The notes beneath the pieces are model-generated. The model saw only the letters and a list, made by a program, of their open reading frames with translations, searched no databases and had not been told where the DNA came from. A program made the translations under genes and the position numbers. This document shows positions 1 to 13,535 of a stretch of DNA of 64,000 bases, piece after piece; position 1 is the stretch's first letter; every line of letters begins with the position of its first letter. The DNA lies in the NCBI RefSeq assembly GCF_047511655.1, contig NC_133391.1:124070384-124134383 (forward strand), written 5' to 3'. The DNA comes from Castor canadensis. Its lineage: Eukaryota > Chordata > Mammalia > Rodentia > Castoridae.

Positions 1-544
1 TGTTCTCCTTCTTCAATGCCCATGATTCTCAGGTTTGGTCTTTTGATGGAGTCGGTGAGTTCTTGCATTTTCTTTTCACAGGTCTTGAGTTGTTTTACTA
101 ATAGTTCTTCGGTTTTTCCTTTAATTACCATTTCATCTTCAAGTTCTGAGATTCTGTCTTCTGTTTGTTTTGTTCTGGTGGATTGGCCTTCCATTTTGCT
201 TTGCAATTCTATTTCCTTCTTTTTTCTGAGGTTTTCCATATCCTGAGTCATTTCCTCTTTAATGTTGTCTATTTTCAACCTGAGTTCATTTATTTCTTTA
301 TTAATCTTGTTCTTTGTTTCACTTTGGTGTTTATACAGTGCTTCTATGGTTTCTTTTATTTCTTCTTGTGCTTTTTCAAATTCTCTATTTTTGTTGTCTG
401 GGAATTTCTTGAGTGTCTCCTGTACATTTTCGTTGACCATATCCAGTATCTCTCTATAATATTCTCATTGATTACCTGTAGTATTTCTTCTTTTAGATTA
501 TTCTTGTGGGCTTCATTAGGTTCTTTGGCATAGTTTATCTTCAT
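1..544 (-). pseudogene. L1 ORF1 N-terminal part, frameshifted
   Basis: This is the start of the first open reading frame of a LINE-1, read on the minus strand and running off the left edge. The ATG complement lies at 542-544. The first ~32 codons (544 to about 450) are open. A frame change near 448 then separates them from a lysine/glutamate-rich, coiled-coil-like stretch that continues in another frame to position 1. In the L1 family ORF1 encodes an RNA-binding, trimeric coiled-coil chaperone. The family call rests on the Glu/Lys heptad-like composition and on the L1 5'UTR directly upstream. The frame break makes this copy non-functional unless it is a sequencing error. Confidence 0.75.
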
Positions 545-962
545 TTTTTTGGAGTCTGGATCTGAGTATTTCCCTCTGGTTCCTGTACTAATTTTTTGCT
601 GTGGAGAAACTGGTTTCCCTGTTTTTTCTGTCTTCCTGTCATTGCCCTTGGTGTTGTTATTGTCCGTGTACTGTTTGCAATTAAGTATTTTCTAGCTTGT
701 AATAATAACAATGGTGATATTTAGAATGGAAGGGTGAGAGGAGAGGGAAAGCAAAGAAGTTAAAGAAAGAGGGAAAAACAGTAAACAAACAAACAAAAAC
801 ACCAAAACAAACAAACAAAAAATTTCAAAGGTATAAACAGGGAGGGATAGTGTGCTGATCAACAGTAAGCTGAACTGGCATTAGAGAGAGAGAGGATTGA
901 GAAAAAAATTAAATAAAAATAAATAAATTAAATAAATGAATAAATAAATAAAATTTTTAAAT

Positions 963-1235
963 CTCCAAGTTCAAATGCAGTAAAGTTTCAGTCTTAATAA
1001 TTTTGGTGTTAGTCCCTCAGCCTCCAATCCTGGAGATTGTGTCTCAGAAGTAGTTCTGTCATCTCATCAAAGGGGAAACAAAACAAACCAAAGAAAACAA
1101 AAAGAAAAAAAACACGACAAAATGTCCCAAGTTCAAATGCAATACAGTTTCAGTAAGTTTTTCAGCATGCAGGTGTAGTTTGGTTGTTGTCTCATCAAAG
1201 GTAGGGAGGAAAAAAAAAGAGTCTGGAGACAGTTC
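963..1235. repeat. Degenerate ~160-bp tandem units in L1 5'UTR
   Basis: The phrase CAAGTTCAAATGCA, followed by a related TTTCAGT segment, appears near 966 and again near 1128. A second shared phrase, CTCATCAAAGG, occurs near 1063 and 1192. Offsets are about 130-162 bp, as expected for two diverged monomers of an L1 promoter array separated by A-rich insertions. Confidence 0.5.
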
Positions 1236-1997
1236 TGTGAATGGTATCTGAGGCTGCGGCTCACCTGCCCGCTGCTGTCAGCCTGCTGTTGCTGGAGGCT
1301 TTATTTATGCAGATCTCTGGAATGAGTTTAGCACTCACCTGGCCCCGCAGGCTTTGTTTACTCAGAATTCTCCTGTGTGCAAGCCACTGCTACAAGCTTT
1401 CCCCTTGCCAAGCACACTGAGGGAGGTGACACTGCACCCACTTTCTCAGGCCGGTGTGTTTATTTACAGTTCATGTGGGAATGGGCCTTCCCCTTCTCCT
1501 GTGGAGTTTTCCTCCCACCGCCACCTTTATAAGCTTTCCTGCTCCTGGTTGCTGGGTGGGTGCCGCCACTCCTGCCTTCTCCAGCCAGCTTGTTGTGAGG
1601 GATTTCCCCTTCCCTCCTCTTTGGCACTCAGGGCACCCTGCCCTCTTTGCTACGTGCCTTTTTTTGTTGTTATTGCTTATTATTCAGGGTTTTTTTCTCT
1701 TTTCCCTGGGTGGGGGTCAGTCTGTCCAGGATGCTATGCTGATCTGGCCCAGGGTTGTCTGTGGGAGTACAGCGTGCTGCTTAGCTCACCTTGTGATCTG
1801 CGTCTTCCCTAGTGGTCTGGACGCTGGCGTCTGGCGGCAGCATGGGAACCCTCCTGGTTTCTCTGTTTAATGTGAATTGGGGATGCTATGCGTGGTCTAG
1901 GTTGTGGAGGAGTCAAAGTTTTTCCTATTCTTGGTGGTTTTCCAGCATCTCTCCAAGATTTTACTTTAGGAGGCATGGTTTCTGCTTCCTCCCTCTA

Positions 1998-2010
1998 GCC
2001 ACCATCTTGG
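1998..2010 (-). promoter_or_regulatory. YY1-like motif at L1 5' end
   Basis: The minus strand reads CCAAGATGGTGGC about 13-25 bases inside the L1 5' end. In human L1 a YY1 site at this position sets the transcription start. That role is inferred here from position and core match. Confidence 0.55.
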
Positions 2011-2023
2011 AATCTCCTCAGGA

Positions 2024-2390
2024 TTAGCTTTAAGGCCTTGATGTATTCCCAAGTCTCCTTGAGAAGGACTAGAAATGCTCCATAAATTGTCTTTCCTATC
2101 AGAAGTCTCTGACATTGGGTAAAGTGTGACTTTTTTCAGGGGTGAAGTAGAGTATAAGAAGAGGAGAGACTAGTTAGGGCCATATAATGTTTCCTAGAAC
2201 CACACAATGTGCACCTCTCACCCTTCCAATGTCCTGATGAGACAAGAGGTAGAAAGAGGGTCTTGTCCTCCTCCTCCCAGCACAGTACTTAGCTGATTCG
2301 TGATGATAGTAGAAGAGAAAATCAGCCTCCATTATCTTAAAATCCCTGGCCCTTCTGGCTCAGATTCTACTATCCAGAAAGTAAGAGAGT
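2024..2390. other. Unassigned intronic sequence
   Basis: Unique-looking sequence between the L1 5' end and an ID-like SINE. I see no coding exon, splice pair or recognised repeat. Confidence 0.5.
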
Positions 2391-2510
2391 TGCTGAGGGT
2401 GTAGATAAATCAGTGATAGAGTGCTTGTGTAGAATGAAGAAAATCTGATAGCAAAGACCAAAATTTTAAGACAGATCAACTACAGAGGATACTACAAAAA
2501 AAAAAAAAAA
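2391..2510 (+). mobile_element. Diverged ID-like SINE
   Basis: The segment around 2393-2440 resembles the tRNA-Ala-derived ID body (a 'cagtgatagagtgcttgt' motif matching the conserved ID core). It ends in 15 consecutive A at 2496-2510. The middle is diverged. Confidence 0.5.
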
Positions 2511-3123
2511 CTGTCTCAATTAATAAGAAAAAAAACTAAAGCATTCATTTTAATCAATCTCCCAGTATTTATTTGCAATTTTTGTACTACTTGGGTATAG
2601 AGAAAATTTTAAGTATTATCTAGAAATCAATGACAACTGAAGATCATTCAGATATTAAAACAGAACATTTTTGTTACTGTTTTGATTTCAATGTGAAAAT
2701 GTGATTTAATTTATGTACAGCTTTTCCGTAATGTTTTTTTCTTAACAGTAGGTCGATTACATGTTGGCTTAAGAGTAGAAGACAAAAGACTATTTCATAA
2801 TTGTAATAGGTTTTGAGAATGAGGCAGAGCATTGAAAGACTAAGTTTTAATATTAGGGCTCCCCAAGTACATCAGTCTTATGTCAATGAGTCATCCCAAG
2901 AGTACACCAAATCAGTTATCTCTAGCTAAGCTAAAAGTGGCAGTATCAAGGTTGAATGCACCAACCCAATTTAAAACTGCTATTAATTTTGAAGATTACA
3001 TCAGCTTTCTATAATAACACAGTGTTAAAACTTGTTAGTGTGTCTAAAATTGTTTTTTTCCTCATGTAAATTTAGTGAAAAAAAGGTAGAAAGAGATAAT
3101 TTAGGCTACTGTAAATGCCTATG
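2511..3123. other. AT-rich intronic sequence, nothing recognised
   Basis: AT-rich unique sequence with short homopolymers. No exon or repeat family is recognised. Confidence 0.5.
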
Positions 3124-3424
3124 ACTTACAGCCTCCTTTTTATTTATTTATTTATTTATTTTATTCATATGTGCATACAATGTTTGGGTCATTTCTCCCC
3201 TCCTTGCCCCGACTCCTCCTACCCCCTTGCTACCAGGCAGAAACTATTTTGCCCTTATCTCTAATTTTCTTGAAGAGAGAGTATAAGCAATAATAGGAAG
3301 GACCAAGGGCTTTTGCTAGTTGAGATAAGGATAGCTATACAGGGAATTTACTCGCTTTGCTTTCCTGTACATATGTGTTCCATTCTAAATTAATTCTTCT
3401 GGAACTAACTTACAGCCTCCTTTT
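3124..3424 (-). mobile_element. Short 5'-truncated L1 3' end with 17-bp TSD
   Basis: An insert of ~267 bp (3141-3407) is the reverse complement of the same L1 3' end found at 29433-29811. It starts with the reversed tail (tattta repeats) and the 'attcatatgtgcatacaa' end. It is bounded by an identical 17-bp direct repeat, ACTTACAGCCTCCTTTT, at 3124-3140 and 3408-3424. This is a textbook L1-endonuclease insertion. Confidence 0.9.
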
Positions 3425-3432
3425 AAAAAACC

Positions 3433-3463
3433 CAAACACACACATACACACTCTCTCTCTCTC
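3433..3463. repeat. (CA)n/(CT)n microsatellite
   Basis: A short compound dinucleotide run follows the L1 insertion. Confidence 0.85.
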
Positions 3464-3564
3464 TTGCATCTCTAAGAAAGCAGAGCAAACTCAAACAAAA
3501 GACCTGACATAGTCACAGATAGATAGAAGCATCTTTTTTTTAAATGCCAAGAAAAGAGTGTCTT

Positions 3565-3775
3565 TATAGTCAGACAAACCTGAATTCTGATTCCATCCTT
3601 AGATGAACCAGCTGTGTTGACCCTGTGAGTTTCATAACCTTTTTGAGCTTCAGTTTTGCTATCTATTCACAGATGACATTTTATATCCTTAAAAGGATTA
3701 AATATAAAAATACATATAGTCACCTAAAGTACCTGACACAAAGGAAGTGCTTCACAAATTATTTGCAATGCTGTT
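3565..3775 (+). mobile_element. MIR SINE
   Basis: Diverged copy of the ancient mammalian MIR. It shows the order 'gagcttcagtttt', 'gattaaat', 'tacctgacac' and 'aagtgcttcacaaat' expected of the MIR core and 3' end. Confidence 0.7.
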
Positions 3776-3872
3776 ACTAAATTAAGACTGAGAGAATAAA
3801 AGATTGATAATAACTGACCTTTGGTGAATAGATTTTCATCAGTCCAAAGATTTGTAATAAACTGAATCTTTT

Positions 3873-4087
3873 AGCCAGGTGCTGGTGGCCTACTTATGAG
3901 GCAGAGATCAGGAAGATCCCAGTTCGAGGCCAGCCGGGGCAAATAGTTCAAGTTCACAAGACCCTATCTCAAAAATACCCGACACAAAAAAAGGGACTGG
4001 TAGAATTTGCTCAAGTGGTAGAGCACCTACCTAGCAAGCATGAGGCCCTGAGTTTAAACCCCAGTACTACCAAAAAAACAAAAAAAG
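3873..4087 (+). mobile_element. B1-ID dimeric SINE
   Basis: The left half is B1/7SL-like (AGCCAGGTGCTGGTGG, then 'gttcgaggccagcc' and 'agaccctatctcaaaa'). The right half is ID/tRNA-like ('ctcaagtggtagagcacct', 'ccctgagttt'). The element ends in an A-rich tail. The dimer is the rodent SINE form repeated throughout the window. Confidence 0.85.
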
Positions 4088-4450
4088 ACTCTTCTAGTTA
4101 GGACAGAAAGTCCTAGAAGGGAAAACCAAGAAGAACTAGGTCTTCCACATAGCCCTCCTTCTTGGGAGCCCCACATTCCATCAAGGCTAACTGGCCTGCA
4201 GAGCCTAGACATCTCTGTATTCATGTCTCATCAAGGCCTCTTGTCTGAGTCTTGGCAGTCTCTGGATCTTTCCTAGATCTCTTCTCACCCTGGTCCCCAT
4301 CACGATTTATCTGCTCTGTGTTGAATAGCTTTCTGTTAACTTGCTTTTGGGATATGTGTAACCCTTCCTGGGAGCCTATCTTCATGGTACAGGAATCCTA
4401 GAAAAATAATATGGTAGCGGTTGTCAGAAGTGAATGTTTTTGTGGTGATA
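4088..4450. other. Unassigned intronic sequence
   Basis: Unique sequence; no exon or repeat recognised. Confidence 0.5.
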
Positions 4451-4454
4451 ATGA

Positions 4455-4665
4455 GAGCCAATATACTGAAGACTTACTCTGCACCAGGCACCATTGCATG
4501 GGCTTTATAGTCTATGCATTACCTTATTGGAACCTTATGACATTCTGTGAGCAGACCTTGTCATGGTCTTCATTTTAGAGATGAAGAATCTGAGATTTAA
4601 GCAGTGAAGTAACTTGACAAAGGCCAAACTAATGTTAGAAAAAACAGGGCCAGAATTCACTCCCA
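4455..4665 (-). mobile_element. MIR SINE, reverse orientation
   Basis: Recognised from 'ctgcaccaggcacc', 'cattttagagatgaagaa' and 'aagtaacttgacaaaggcc', the reverse-orientation MIR landmarks. Confidence 0.75.
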
Positions 4666-5304
4666 GGACCACTGACTGCAGACCTGCTAGTCCTCACTCT
4701 GACATACTTCTGCCACAGACAGGTCAGGAGACACTCACAATCAGTCTCTCCCACTCTAAGCTTGATCCTGCTCCCAAGACCCAAATGCCTCCCTGCTTCC
4801 AATCAAGCTAGTGGAGAACTACACATTCATCCTGTTCTACCCCAACCCACTATGAGACTAGTACAATACTGGTTGCCTCTGCATGCAGAGAAGTCTTATT
4901 TCCAGTGCTCACCTAACAACACACCAATATTTACATCGGTAGTACTGAATGGGTGATGGGTAGGTGGAGGTGAGAAGCAATTTCTAAATACTCTATTTAA
5001 TTCATTATGCATTATTAAATCAGATTCCAAAGAGAAATCTGCATTTGTTTGTATTTTATTCAATGCAGAATTTTCCTGATCCAGCAACTCTTCCAAAAAT
5101 AGAGTAGTAACTCTCACAGTAGTTGTGACCCAGGAACTATTCCTCTTTGTTCTTCAAACTGACTTAAGTCTTTTGAGCAGTATTTTCTGAGGAGCAATCC
5201 AAATATTGCATCCTCATTGAAAAATTTAGATTGTAACTTCTTGCTTCCTTCCCAAACTCAGGCAATAAGAGACATTAATAACTAATAATAACAATAATAA
5301 TTCA
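4666..5304. other. Unassigned intronic sequence
   Basis: No exon-like reading frame with splice sites and no recognisable repeat. Confidence 0.5.
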
Positions 5305-5570
5305 ATCTTTTGCACTTTCAAGCATTTTCCATGCATCTACCACTACTCTAGTTGATTACATAAGGATACACACGTACTCATACATGTTACCTGGGAGAGT
5401 GAGGATTCTTGTCATTCCTACCATACAGATAAGATAACTTAGGCACTGAGATGTTAAGTAATTGTTCAGAGAGATAAAGTTAGTTAGTGGTAAAGCTAGG
5501 ATTAAATCCAGGCAGTCTGGCTTCTAATTTTATGTCCCTGTACTCTTAAAACAACCAGTCTTCCTCTATC
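5305..5570 (-). mobile_element. MIR SINE, reverse orientation
   Basis: The landmarks 'ccatacagataagataac', 'ttaagtaattgttcagag' and 'ccaggcagtctggcttc' match a reversed MIR almost end to end. Confidence 0.75.
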
Positions 5571-7565
<1,995 letters not shown>

Positions 7566-9655
7566 CCCACAGAAAGCCAAAGAGAACCTTGTCATTTCAT
7601 CGTGGAAATGCATCCATCAAAGAAAGCCACCAAGAGGAAGAGAATTGGTGTCCTTGCAAAAGCATTACCCTGTGGAAAACGTAACCACTGGTCAGCCCTA
7701 GCTGACAGGATTTCAATATTATTTTAACTTCTGTGAAGTGGGATTTATTGATCCAAAGTGCTGGACACGGTATGAGGAGGGAATGCCAGATTGGAGAGGT
7801 CCAAACAGCACAGGGAACTTGCTTACTATGGAACATTTGTGTTCTTTCGAGTAAATCCAATAGCCTGTTTACCTCCTTGGACCATTAAGATAATTTTTAT
7901 TATGGACTTAGCAATGACACTGAATCCATTTGTATTTAAAACTATTTCAAATGTAGCTGTTATGACTTGGTCAACTATGGAAGTAAAGAAGATTCAGAAT
8001 CCTTAAGTCATAGCTTAAAAATATTTACTATACTTTATCTCACTACAACAGCACCACAATTTAAATTATAAAATGGGCTTTGAACTGTAATTTAAGAAGC
8101 AATTATAAATCAAAACTAATGAAAGTTTGTATTATTTTTCTTCATTCCACTTAATTTCCTTAGGAAATCCCCCTGTTGAACACTGCTGTGAGCCATATAT
8201 AAAACTCTATTGAACTGAACAATGAGGGACTTAGTTTAAAGCGGTGTGTCGGTTACCGCAGCTGTGCAAGTCTATAAATTCAGTGCTAAGAGACTGTGGC
8301 CAGCTTGCCATTGTGTGAGTGAAGCTGAGATTTCCATTAAAACTTTAAGAGAAAAACATTTCAATTTTGCGCAGAAGCCAGACCTGGGGTATGGTGGACT
8401 CAAGTACCAGGCCTTTTTGCTGCCATCACACAGGGTGCTTTCCTTCTTATTTGAGTCACTCCACTCATTTGTGTTTACATCCTTACTGCCGTAGACTGGC
8501 TTCGGCTCTTTTGGATTGTTGCTTGCATGTTGAGCTTACTGAGATGATGCCATGCAAAAGATAGGCTGCCTCGGTAATAACCAGGCAATTTGCTGACAAT
8601 TACGATGGGTTCCAGATGTACCTTCTTTGATACAGTAGAAGGGCATTTATTTATATGAGAGCAAGTGTGTGCACGTGTGTATGTGTGTGTGCAGGCACCT
8701 TGGGTGTATGGGTAGATGACTGTACTTTCACATAAATGTGCTATTTCTGTGAGTTTTAAAGTAGGCAAGGGATAACAACCAAAGAAGAAAAACTCATAAA
8801 GACTAGAGATCATAAAGCATAATTTTAATAATCACTCATCCAAGTATTTTATATTTTTTATGGATACTCTGAATGACAATTAAATGTGAAACCCAGATTC
8901 TTGGGCAAGTCAAATTCTAGAGTCATATCCACCCAAATTAAAATGACTAACCCATATCTTCCTTATCTTCAGATTTCACATCCTGTTCATCAAAAGACTC
9001 CACAGCTAGATTTGTTTTAAGAGGGTGCTTGTTTATGTTACTACTTTGTACTTGAACACTGTAGTTTGTAGCAGGTTCTGGATGAATGTGCTCTGTGTCC
9101 ACCACACCTCCTTTATTATACGCACATGTACAGTATGCATACACCAACACCTTAAACTCAAAATTAAATGGCTACTTTGCAAAGATAATACCTGCGATTA
9201 AAAAGCATGTTTCACTTATGCCCATGACTAAAACTACACATCAGTGTGTCACATATGGCATGACCTAAGGTAAATGATTCATTTTTGTCTAAAAGCAAGA
9301 GAGACTCGGATGCCAAAAGCCAACCTAAACTTCTAGGTTTTCTGTGAACCCTTGCCACTGGTTGCTTTCTGCATACTCAGTCATGACTATTCACATCTCA
9401 TTACCTGCTAGTTCCTCAACACCTCAGTTCCCATGCCTGAGTTTTCCAGAGAAAGCTATTGATGTACAAGAGATACTGCCAAGGCCCCATGTAACTGCCC
9501 TTAGAAGGTCAGCCCCAGAGTCACACTAGCCATTCAGTAAAGGGAATGAAGCCCAGGGGCAGTGCAGTCGAGCTTGAATTCCCTTGATGCTTTAGTTAAC
9601 TTGGTGCTAACGTGCCCTGGTGAGATTAAATAAATGAAGTGTGGATGGTTTCTGT
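7566..9655 (+). other. ADAMTS6: Probable 3'UTR of the ADAMTS6-like gene
   Basis: Sequence directly after the stop codon. It is free of L1 and SINE copies through about 9.65 kb, unlike most of the window, which fits a long 3'UTR. The 3' limit is inferred from an AATAAA at 9629 and is not certain. ATTAAA hexamers also occur near 8335, 8878 and 9165, and further AATAAA near 10120 and 10550. Confidence 0.5.
8660..8695. repeat. GT-rich simple sequence
   Basis: Alternating GT/GC run (gtgtgtgcacgtgtgtatg) inside the presumed 3'UTR. Confidence 0.7.
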
Positions 9656-9660
9656 GGCAC
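9629..9660 (+). terminator. Candidate polyadenylation signal
   Basis: AATAAA at 9629-9634 is followed within 30 bases by a GT-rich stretch (gtgtggatggtttctgtgg), the usual arrangement for a cleavage site. Choosing this signal over others is inference. Confidence 0.35.
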
Positions 9661-11280
9661 TTTAGACATCAATTTGCTGTCTAGATCTGATTTTCACCAA
9701 TACCAATATCAGCTGTCTTTAATTTCAAAAAGATTCCTTGCATTACTGACAAAAATCCTTATTTTATCCATACCTGGAAGCTGGTGCTGAAGAGGAGGCA
9801 GCCTGTGTTCCCCTGAGAGCAGGGTACTCCCTGACCTGGGAGCATAATTTGCCTTTCATGAGGGAACCAAGCACAAAATGTAACAGGGTTAAACATTTTC
9901 AGGTAGGCCATAAGTTTCAACCTAACCAGGTTTTAAAAAAGGAAGAAAGAAAGAGAAGACCTCTTTCACAGCACATTACAGTACTGCTGCTGCTATAGCC
10001 ATGTGGCTATGTGAAGCTCTTTTCCTGGATAGAAACAATAGGCTCATCAGCGGAGGCTGGGCCACCCTGGCAGGTGCTTCAAAGTTGTGTGATGTCTGAT
10101 CTACTTAGGGAACCCCAAATAAACTGGTACCCATGGCTAGAGCAGTATCTGCCACTGGTATAAAGGAGGTCTACCTAAAAAGGAAAAGTAAATGCACCCA
10201 AATGATTGAACCTCTTAAGATGCATATGACTTTCAGTACATTTCATTAGGCATTTTCTATTCGAGTGAATGTGTCACATAGGTATCCTTAATAACACAGA
10301 ACAAAATTACCTTTGTATTATTGTGATTAGTTGTTGCTTATTATTTTATACTCAGTATTAATGTGGTACACTGTTACTTTTTTTGCTTTTGTAAATTATA
10401 TTCTAATTTATTGCCATGTTTCCTAACACTTGTCCTACATTCATTCTCCTGCTTATAATGAAAATGAAAAAAGTCATTGTAACACTTGATGGAGTGAAAT
10501 TCCACACCAGGCACAGATTTTTTTTTTTAACATAGATAATTTAGTAAAAATAAAACTTCAGCTTGTAAATCAGAATTAAGTTGTCTGTTCCCTGAAAAAC
10601 TCATGTTAAACTTGTAGTAGAAGGAACCTGTCCCTTGGGATACCACACTTACGTTATCTAAATTATCTAGGTTGGACCCAGGATTGAGATGACTTGCTAT
10701 AACTTTATTTCCCTCCTCAGAGACTGCACCTATCTGAGTGTATTTTAGTCCTATTTAAATGCAAGGGCTTCAGGATTTCCGGTGTGACTACATCCCTATC
10801 ACCCATCAGCCAGTTATTCTGAGGCTAGAAAGGAAGTCCAGATTGGCCACTGCCACATGCCACCAATCACTGGGTGCACAACTCTTTCTCACTCCTTCCG
10901 TTGTCTCCTATGTAAATTTTTCGCATTGTAAAAGATGTAAGATGTTTCCTTGTGGAAAAGATGCTGAGCAATGCATCCATCTTGCAGACTGAATGGGAAG
11001 CACAGAAACATGGTGGCCATACTTCTTCACCCACAGACATTTCCTCTTAGACTGAAGATGAACCAACTGCTTGGTCTTTTCTGGGTTGAGGAATACTATA
11101 GGACACAAAGGTAACTCAGAAAACCTTTCAATATGAACATGATCTTCCTCCACGCCTATACATTAAATAATTTCATCTGTTACCTAAGAAGATGCAGAAT
11201 GTCTGAATATGATGATGCTCTAGTCCATCACCCCATGGCCCATACACATACCCAATAATACATTAAAATAAACCGGGTTG
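9660..11280. other. Intergenic sequence 3' of the ADAMTS gene
   Basis: Unique sequence with no coding exon or repeat that I recognise. If the 3'UTR is longer than inferred, part of this belongs to it. Confidence 0.45.
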
Positions 11281-11282
11281 TA

Positions 11283-11417
11283 TTGGGTGTGGTGGTGTAC
11301 ACCCTCACTCTCGGCACTCAGGAGGCTAAAGCAGGAGGACTGCAAGTTCCAAGGGCAGTCTGGGCCACATAGCAAGGCGCCATCTTAAAACTCAAGCAAC
11401 AAAACAACAGAAAACAG
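11283..11417 (+). mobile_element. B1-type SINE
   Basis: The body 'gtgtggtggtgtacaccc', 'cggcactcaggaggct' and an A-rich CAA tail identify a monomeric B1-like element. Confidence 0.8.
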
Positions 11418-12545
11418 GTTAGGCCAGTGAGATGATCAGTCTTGGGAGACTTTCCACCAAGCTATCCTAGGAGTCCAAAGTAGCTAAAGTATTACATAAT
11501 ACTCAGTTAATGAGAAGGTCATGGGTATCAGCCATTTTAACCTCCATCTGTGGTTGCAAAGGATAGAACTGATGGGGGCTGGGAAAGATATAAGGCTCAC
11601 TTTAACATAGATTCCTTACATTGGGGTCTGATCTTTCCTTTGCATTGTTTTCAAGTTTCCAATGACTTGCTTCTTTCCTTTCAAAAGACCTACAGGATAT
11701 TCTCCTGCCAAGGGTACTGACTCCAAGTACACTGTGCTCCCCACAGAGATTCTGCCCCTCCCCAGGCAGCACATACATCTTTATATGCCAAAAGACCAAG
11801 TACTTTTCCAAGTAAATTAAGAAAAAAGTTAGGTAGTAAACCTTGGTAACAAAACTATATGAATTTGCATGGTTGGGATAAGATTCATGACTTTTAAAGG
11901 AAAGAAAATGAAATGAAATTCAGGAATAAAAAGCCTTATCCCGGGAGGATTGAAAAATTCTAAATAAAGGGTCACAGGAAAGAGAAAAAAAATCAGTCAC
12001 TGAATAAAATGTGACCGATAAGCTGTGTTTGGAATTCTGTCTAATTCCTATCATCAGAATGTGTGGAGTAAATTAACGTGTTTTTAAAAAGAGCAGCTGC
12101 TTACAATGGTTTTGTGTTTCAGACTTCAAATCCTCTAGCATGAACTTAAAAGGAAAATGATCTTTTCTCCTATCTCCTTCTGAGAGCATTTTTGTCCTTC
12201 ATTTCATCCATAGTGTCTGAGACTAGAAATGGAACCCTGATTTGAGAGATGGCTCCACTCTGTGGGGAAGCCACCATTATATCTACATTGTCTTTTGCCA
12301 TATAGTTGCCCCAAGCCCACCAAAAGCCTTGGACTGCACAGATGATGAGGCTAATTTCCACAACAATCTCACATCAGAATGATACAAGACCCATACAGCC
12401 TGATGTCCCTGGTTCCAGGCATGGGGGAGCTTGAATATTTCCATTCAGCTCAGGGCACAGACCACCACACCTGACCAGTCATGTCATTGCCTGCCACTTA
12501 AAACTAGTGAAAATAAATCAAGGGTCTCTTCTTGGATCATAGCTT
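11418..12545. other. Unassigned intergenic sequence
   Basis: No recognised gene or repeat. Confidence 0.45.
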
Positions 12546-12548
12546 CCT

Positions 12549-13040
12549 GTGTTAGTCAATTTTTCATTACTATGACAAATATCTGACAGAAATAAGAAAT
12601 AGTTTAAAAGAAGGATGGATTCAATTTGGCTCAGTTTCAGAGGTTTAGATCATGGCTGGCTGATTTCATTGGTTTCAGGCCTGTAGCAAGGGAGAACAGG
12701 ATGATAGATGGCAGAAGGGCATGGTGAAGAAAAGAACTGCTCACCTCCTGGCAACTAGAAAGTGGCTGGGCCGGGATGGGGGGAGAGGCAAAGGACAAGT
12801 TCTAGCCCCCAAGGACACACCCACAGTGATCTACTTCTATAACTCAGCTCCACCTTCTTAGGTTTCCATCACCTTTCAATAATGCCACTAAATTATGGAT
12901 TCATCAGTAGATAAATTCATTGATTAGATCAGAGCCTTCATGATCCAAAGTCTCAATGATTGGATCCACCAGCTGGAGACCAAGCCTTCAACACAAGAGC
13001 CCTTTGGGGGGTACATTTGATATCTACCTTCCATATGCGG
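12549..13040 (-). mobile_element. ERVL-MaLR-like LTR remnant
   Basis: It begins 'gtgttagtcaatttttcatt', passes through 'cagtttcagaggttta', 'tgctcacctcctgg' and 'taatgccactaaattatgg', and ends near 'ttggggggtacattt'. This is the reversed order of a MaLR-family LTR. No internal retroviral sequence adjoins it, so it is probably a solo LTR. Confidence 0.6.
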
Positions 13041-13324
13041 GGACAAGTTATCTCACCAACTCTGGACCTCTCAGAAGTCAGAATGCTTTTCTCAGGTCAA
13101 GACAAAGTGGCTTTTACCAGATCAAAGCTGATGCAGTTGTGAGACGAGCCTGGTCTGTGCCCAGGAAGTTATAAGTAGATTACCTTTGTGGGCCTAAAGT
13201 GCTGTGCTCACTTTGAATTCCTGCTGGCAGAGCACTAATTGTGAGATAAATTTACTGAAATCACAGGTAGCAACAGGAAGTGCCAGTCCAGAGTCACTCC
13301 AGGCCTTTGTGTCTGTAGAATGGC
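13041..13324. other. Unassigned intergenic sequence
   Basis: No recognised feature. Confidence 0.4.
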
Positions 13325-13535
13325 ATCAGCAACAGTCGTTCATATTTGCTGAGTACCTGTAATGCTTAAGTCCTGTACTAAATGCTTAGCATGTGTTCTC
13401 ATTGAATGGGTCACAGCAAAACTAGGATGACACTATCAATCCCCATTTACAAGTGTCAAAATTGAGGCTCAGAGAGGTTGAGTCAATTGCCTAAGGTTAC
13501 AGAACCAGTAAGAAATGTGTGGGTTTCTTGGCACA
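13325..13535 (-). mobile_element. MIR SINE, reverse orientation
   Basis: The landmarks 'ccccatttacaag', 'ttgaggctcagagaggttg' and 'gcctaaggttacagaacc' identify a reversed MIR. Confidence 0.8.

Larger units (their letters stand above)
545..2023 (-). mobile_element. L1 5'UTR with intact 5' end (minus strand)
   Basis: This is the roughly 1.48-kb 5' untranslated region upstream of the ORF1 fragment. Its outer end at ~2010-2023 reads, on the minus strand, a purine-rich start followed by CCAAGATGGTGGC, like the YY1 site that begins many mammalian L1s. The outer half (1230-2000) is GC-rich. The inner half (720-1230) is A-rich and holds a degenerate duplication. The 5' end is preserved, so this copy was probably inserted full length, though only its 5' third lies in the window. 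Confidence 0.75.
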
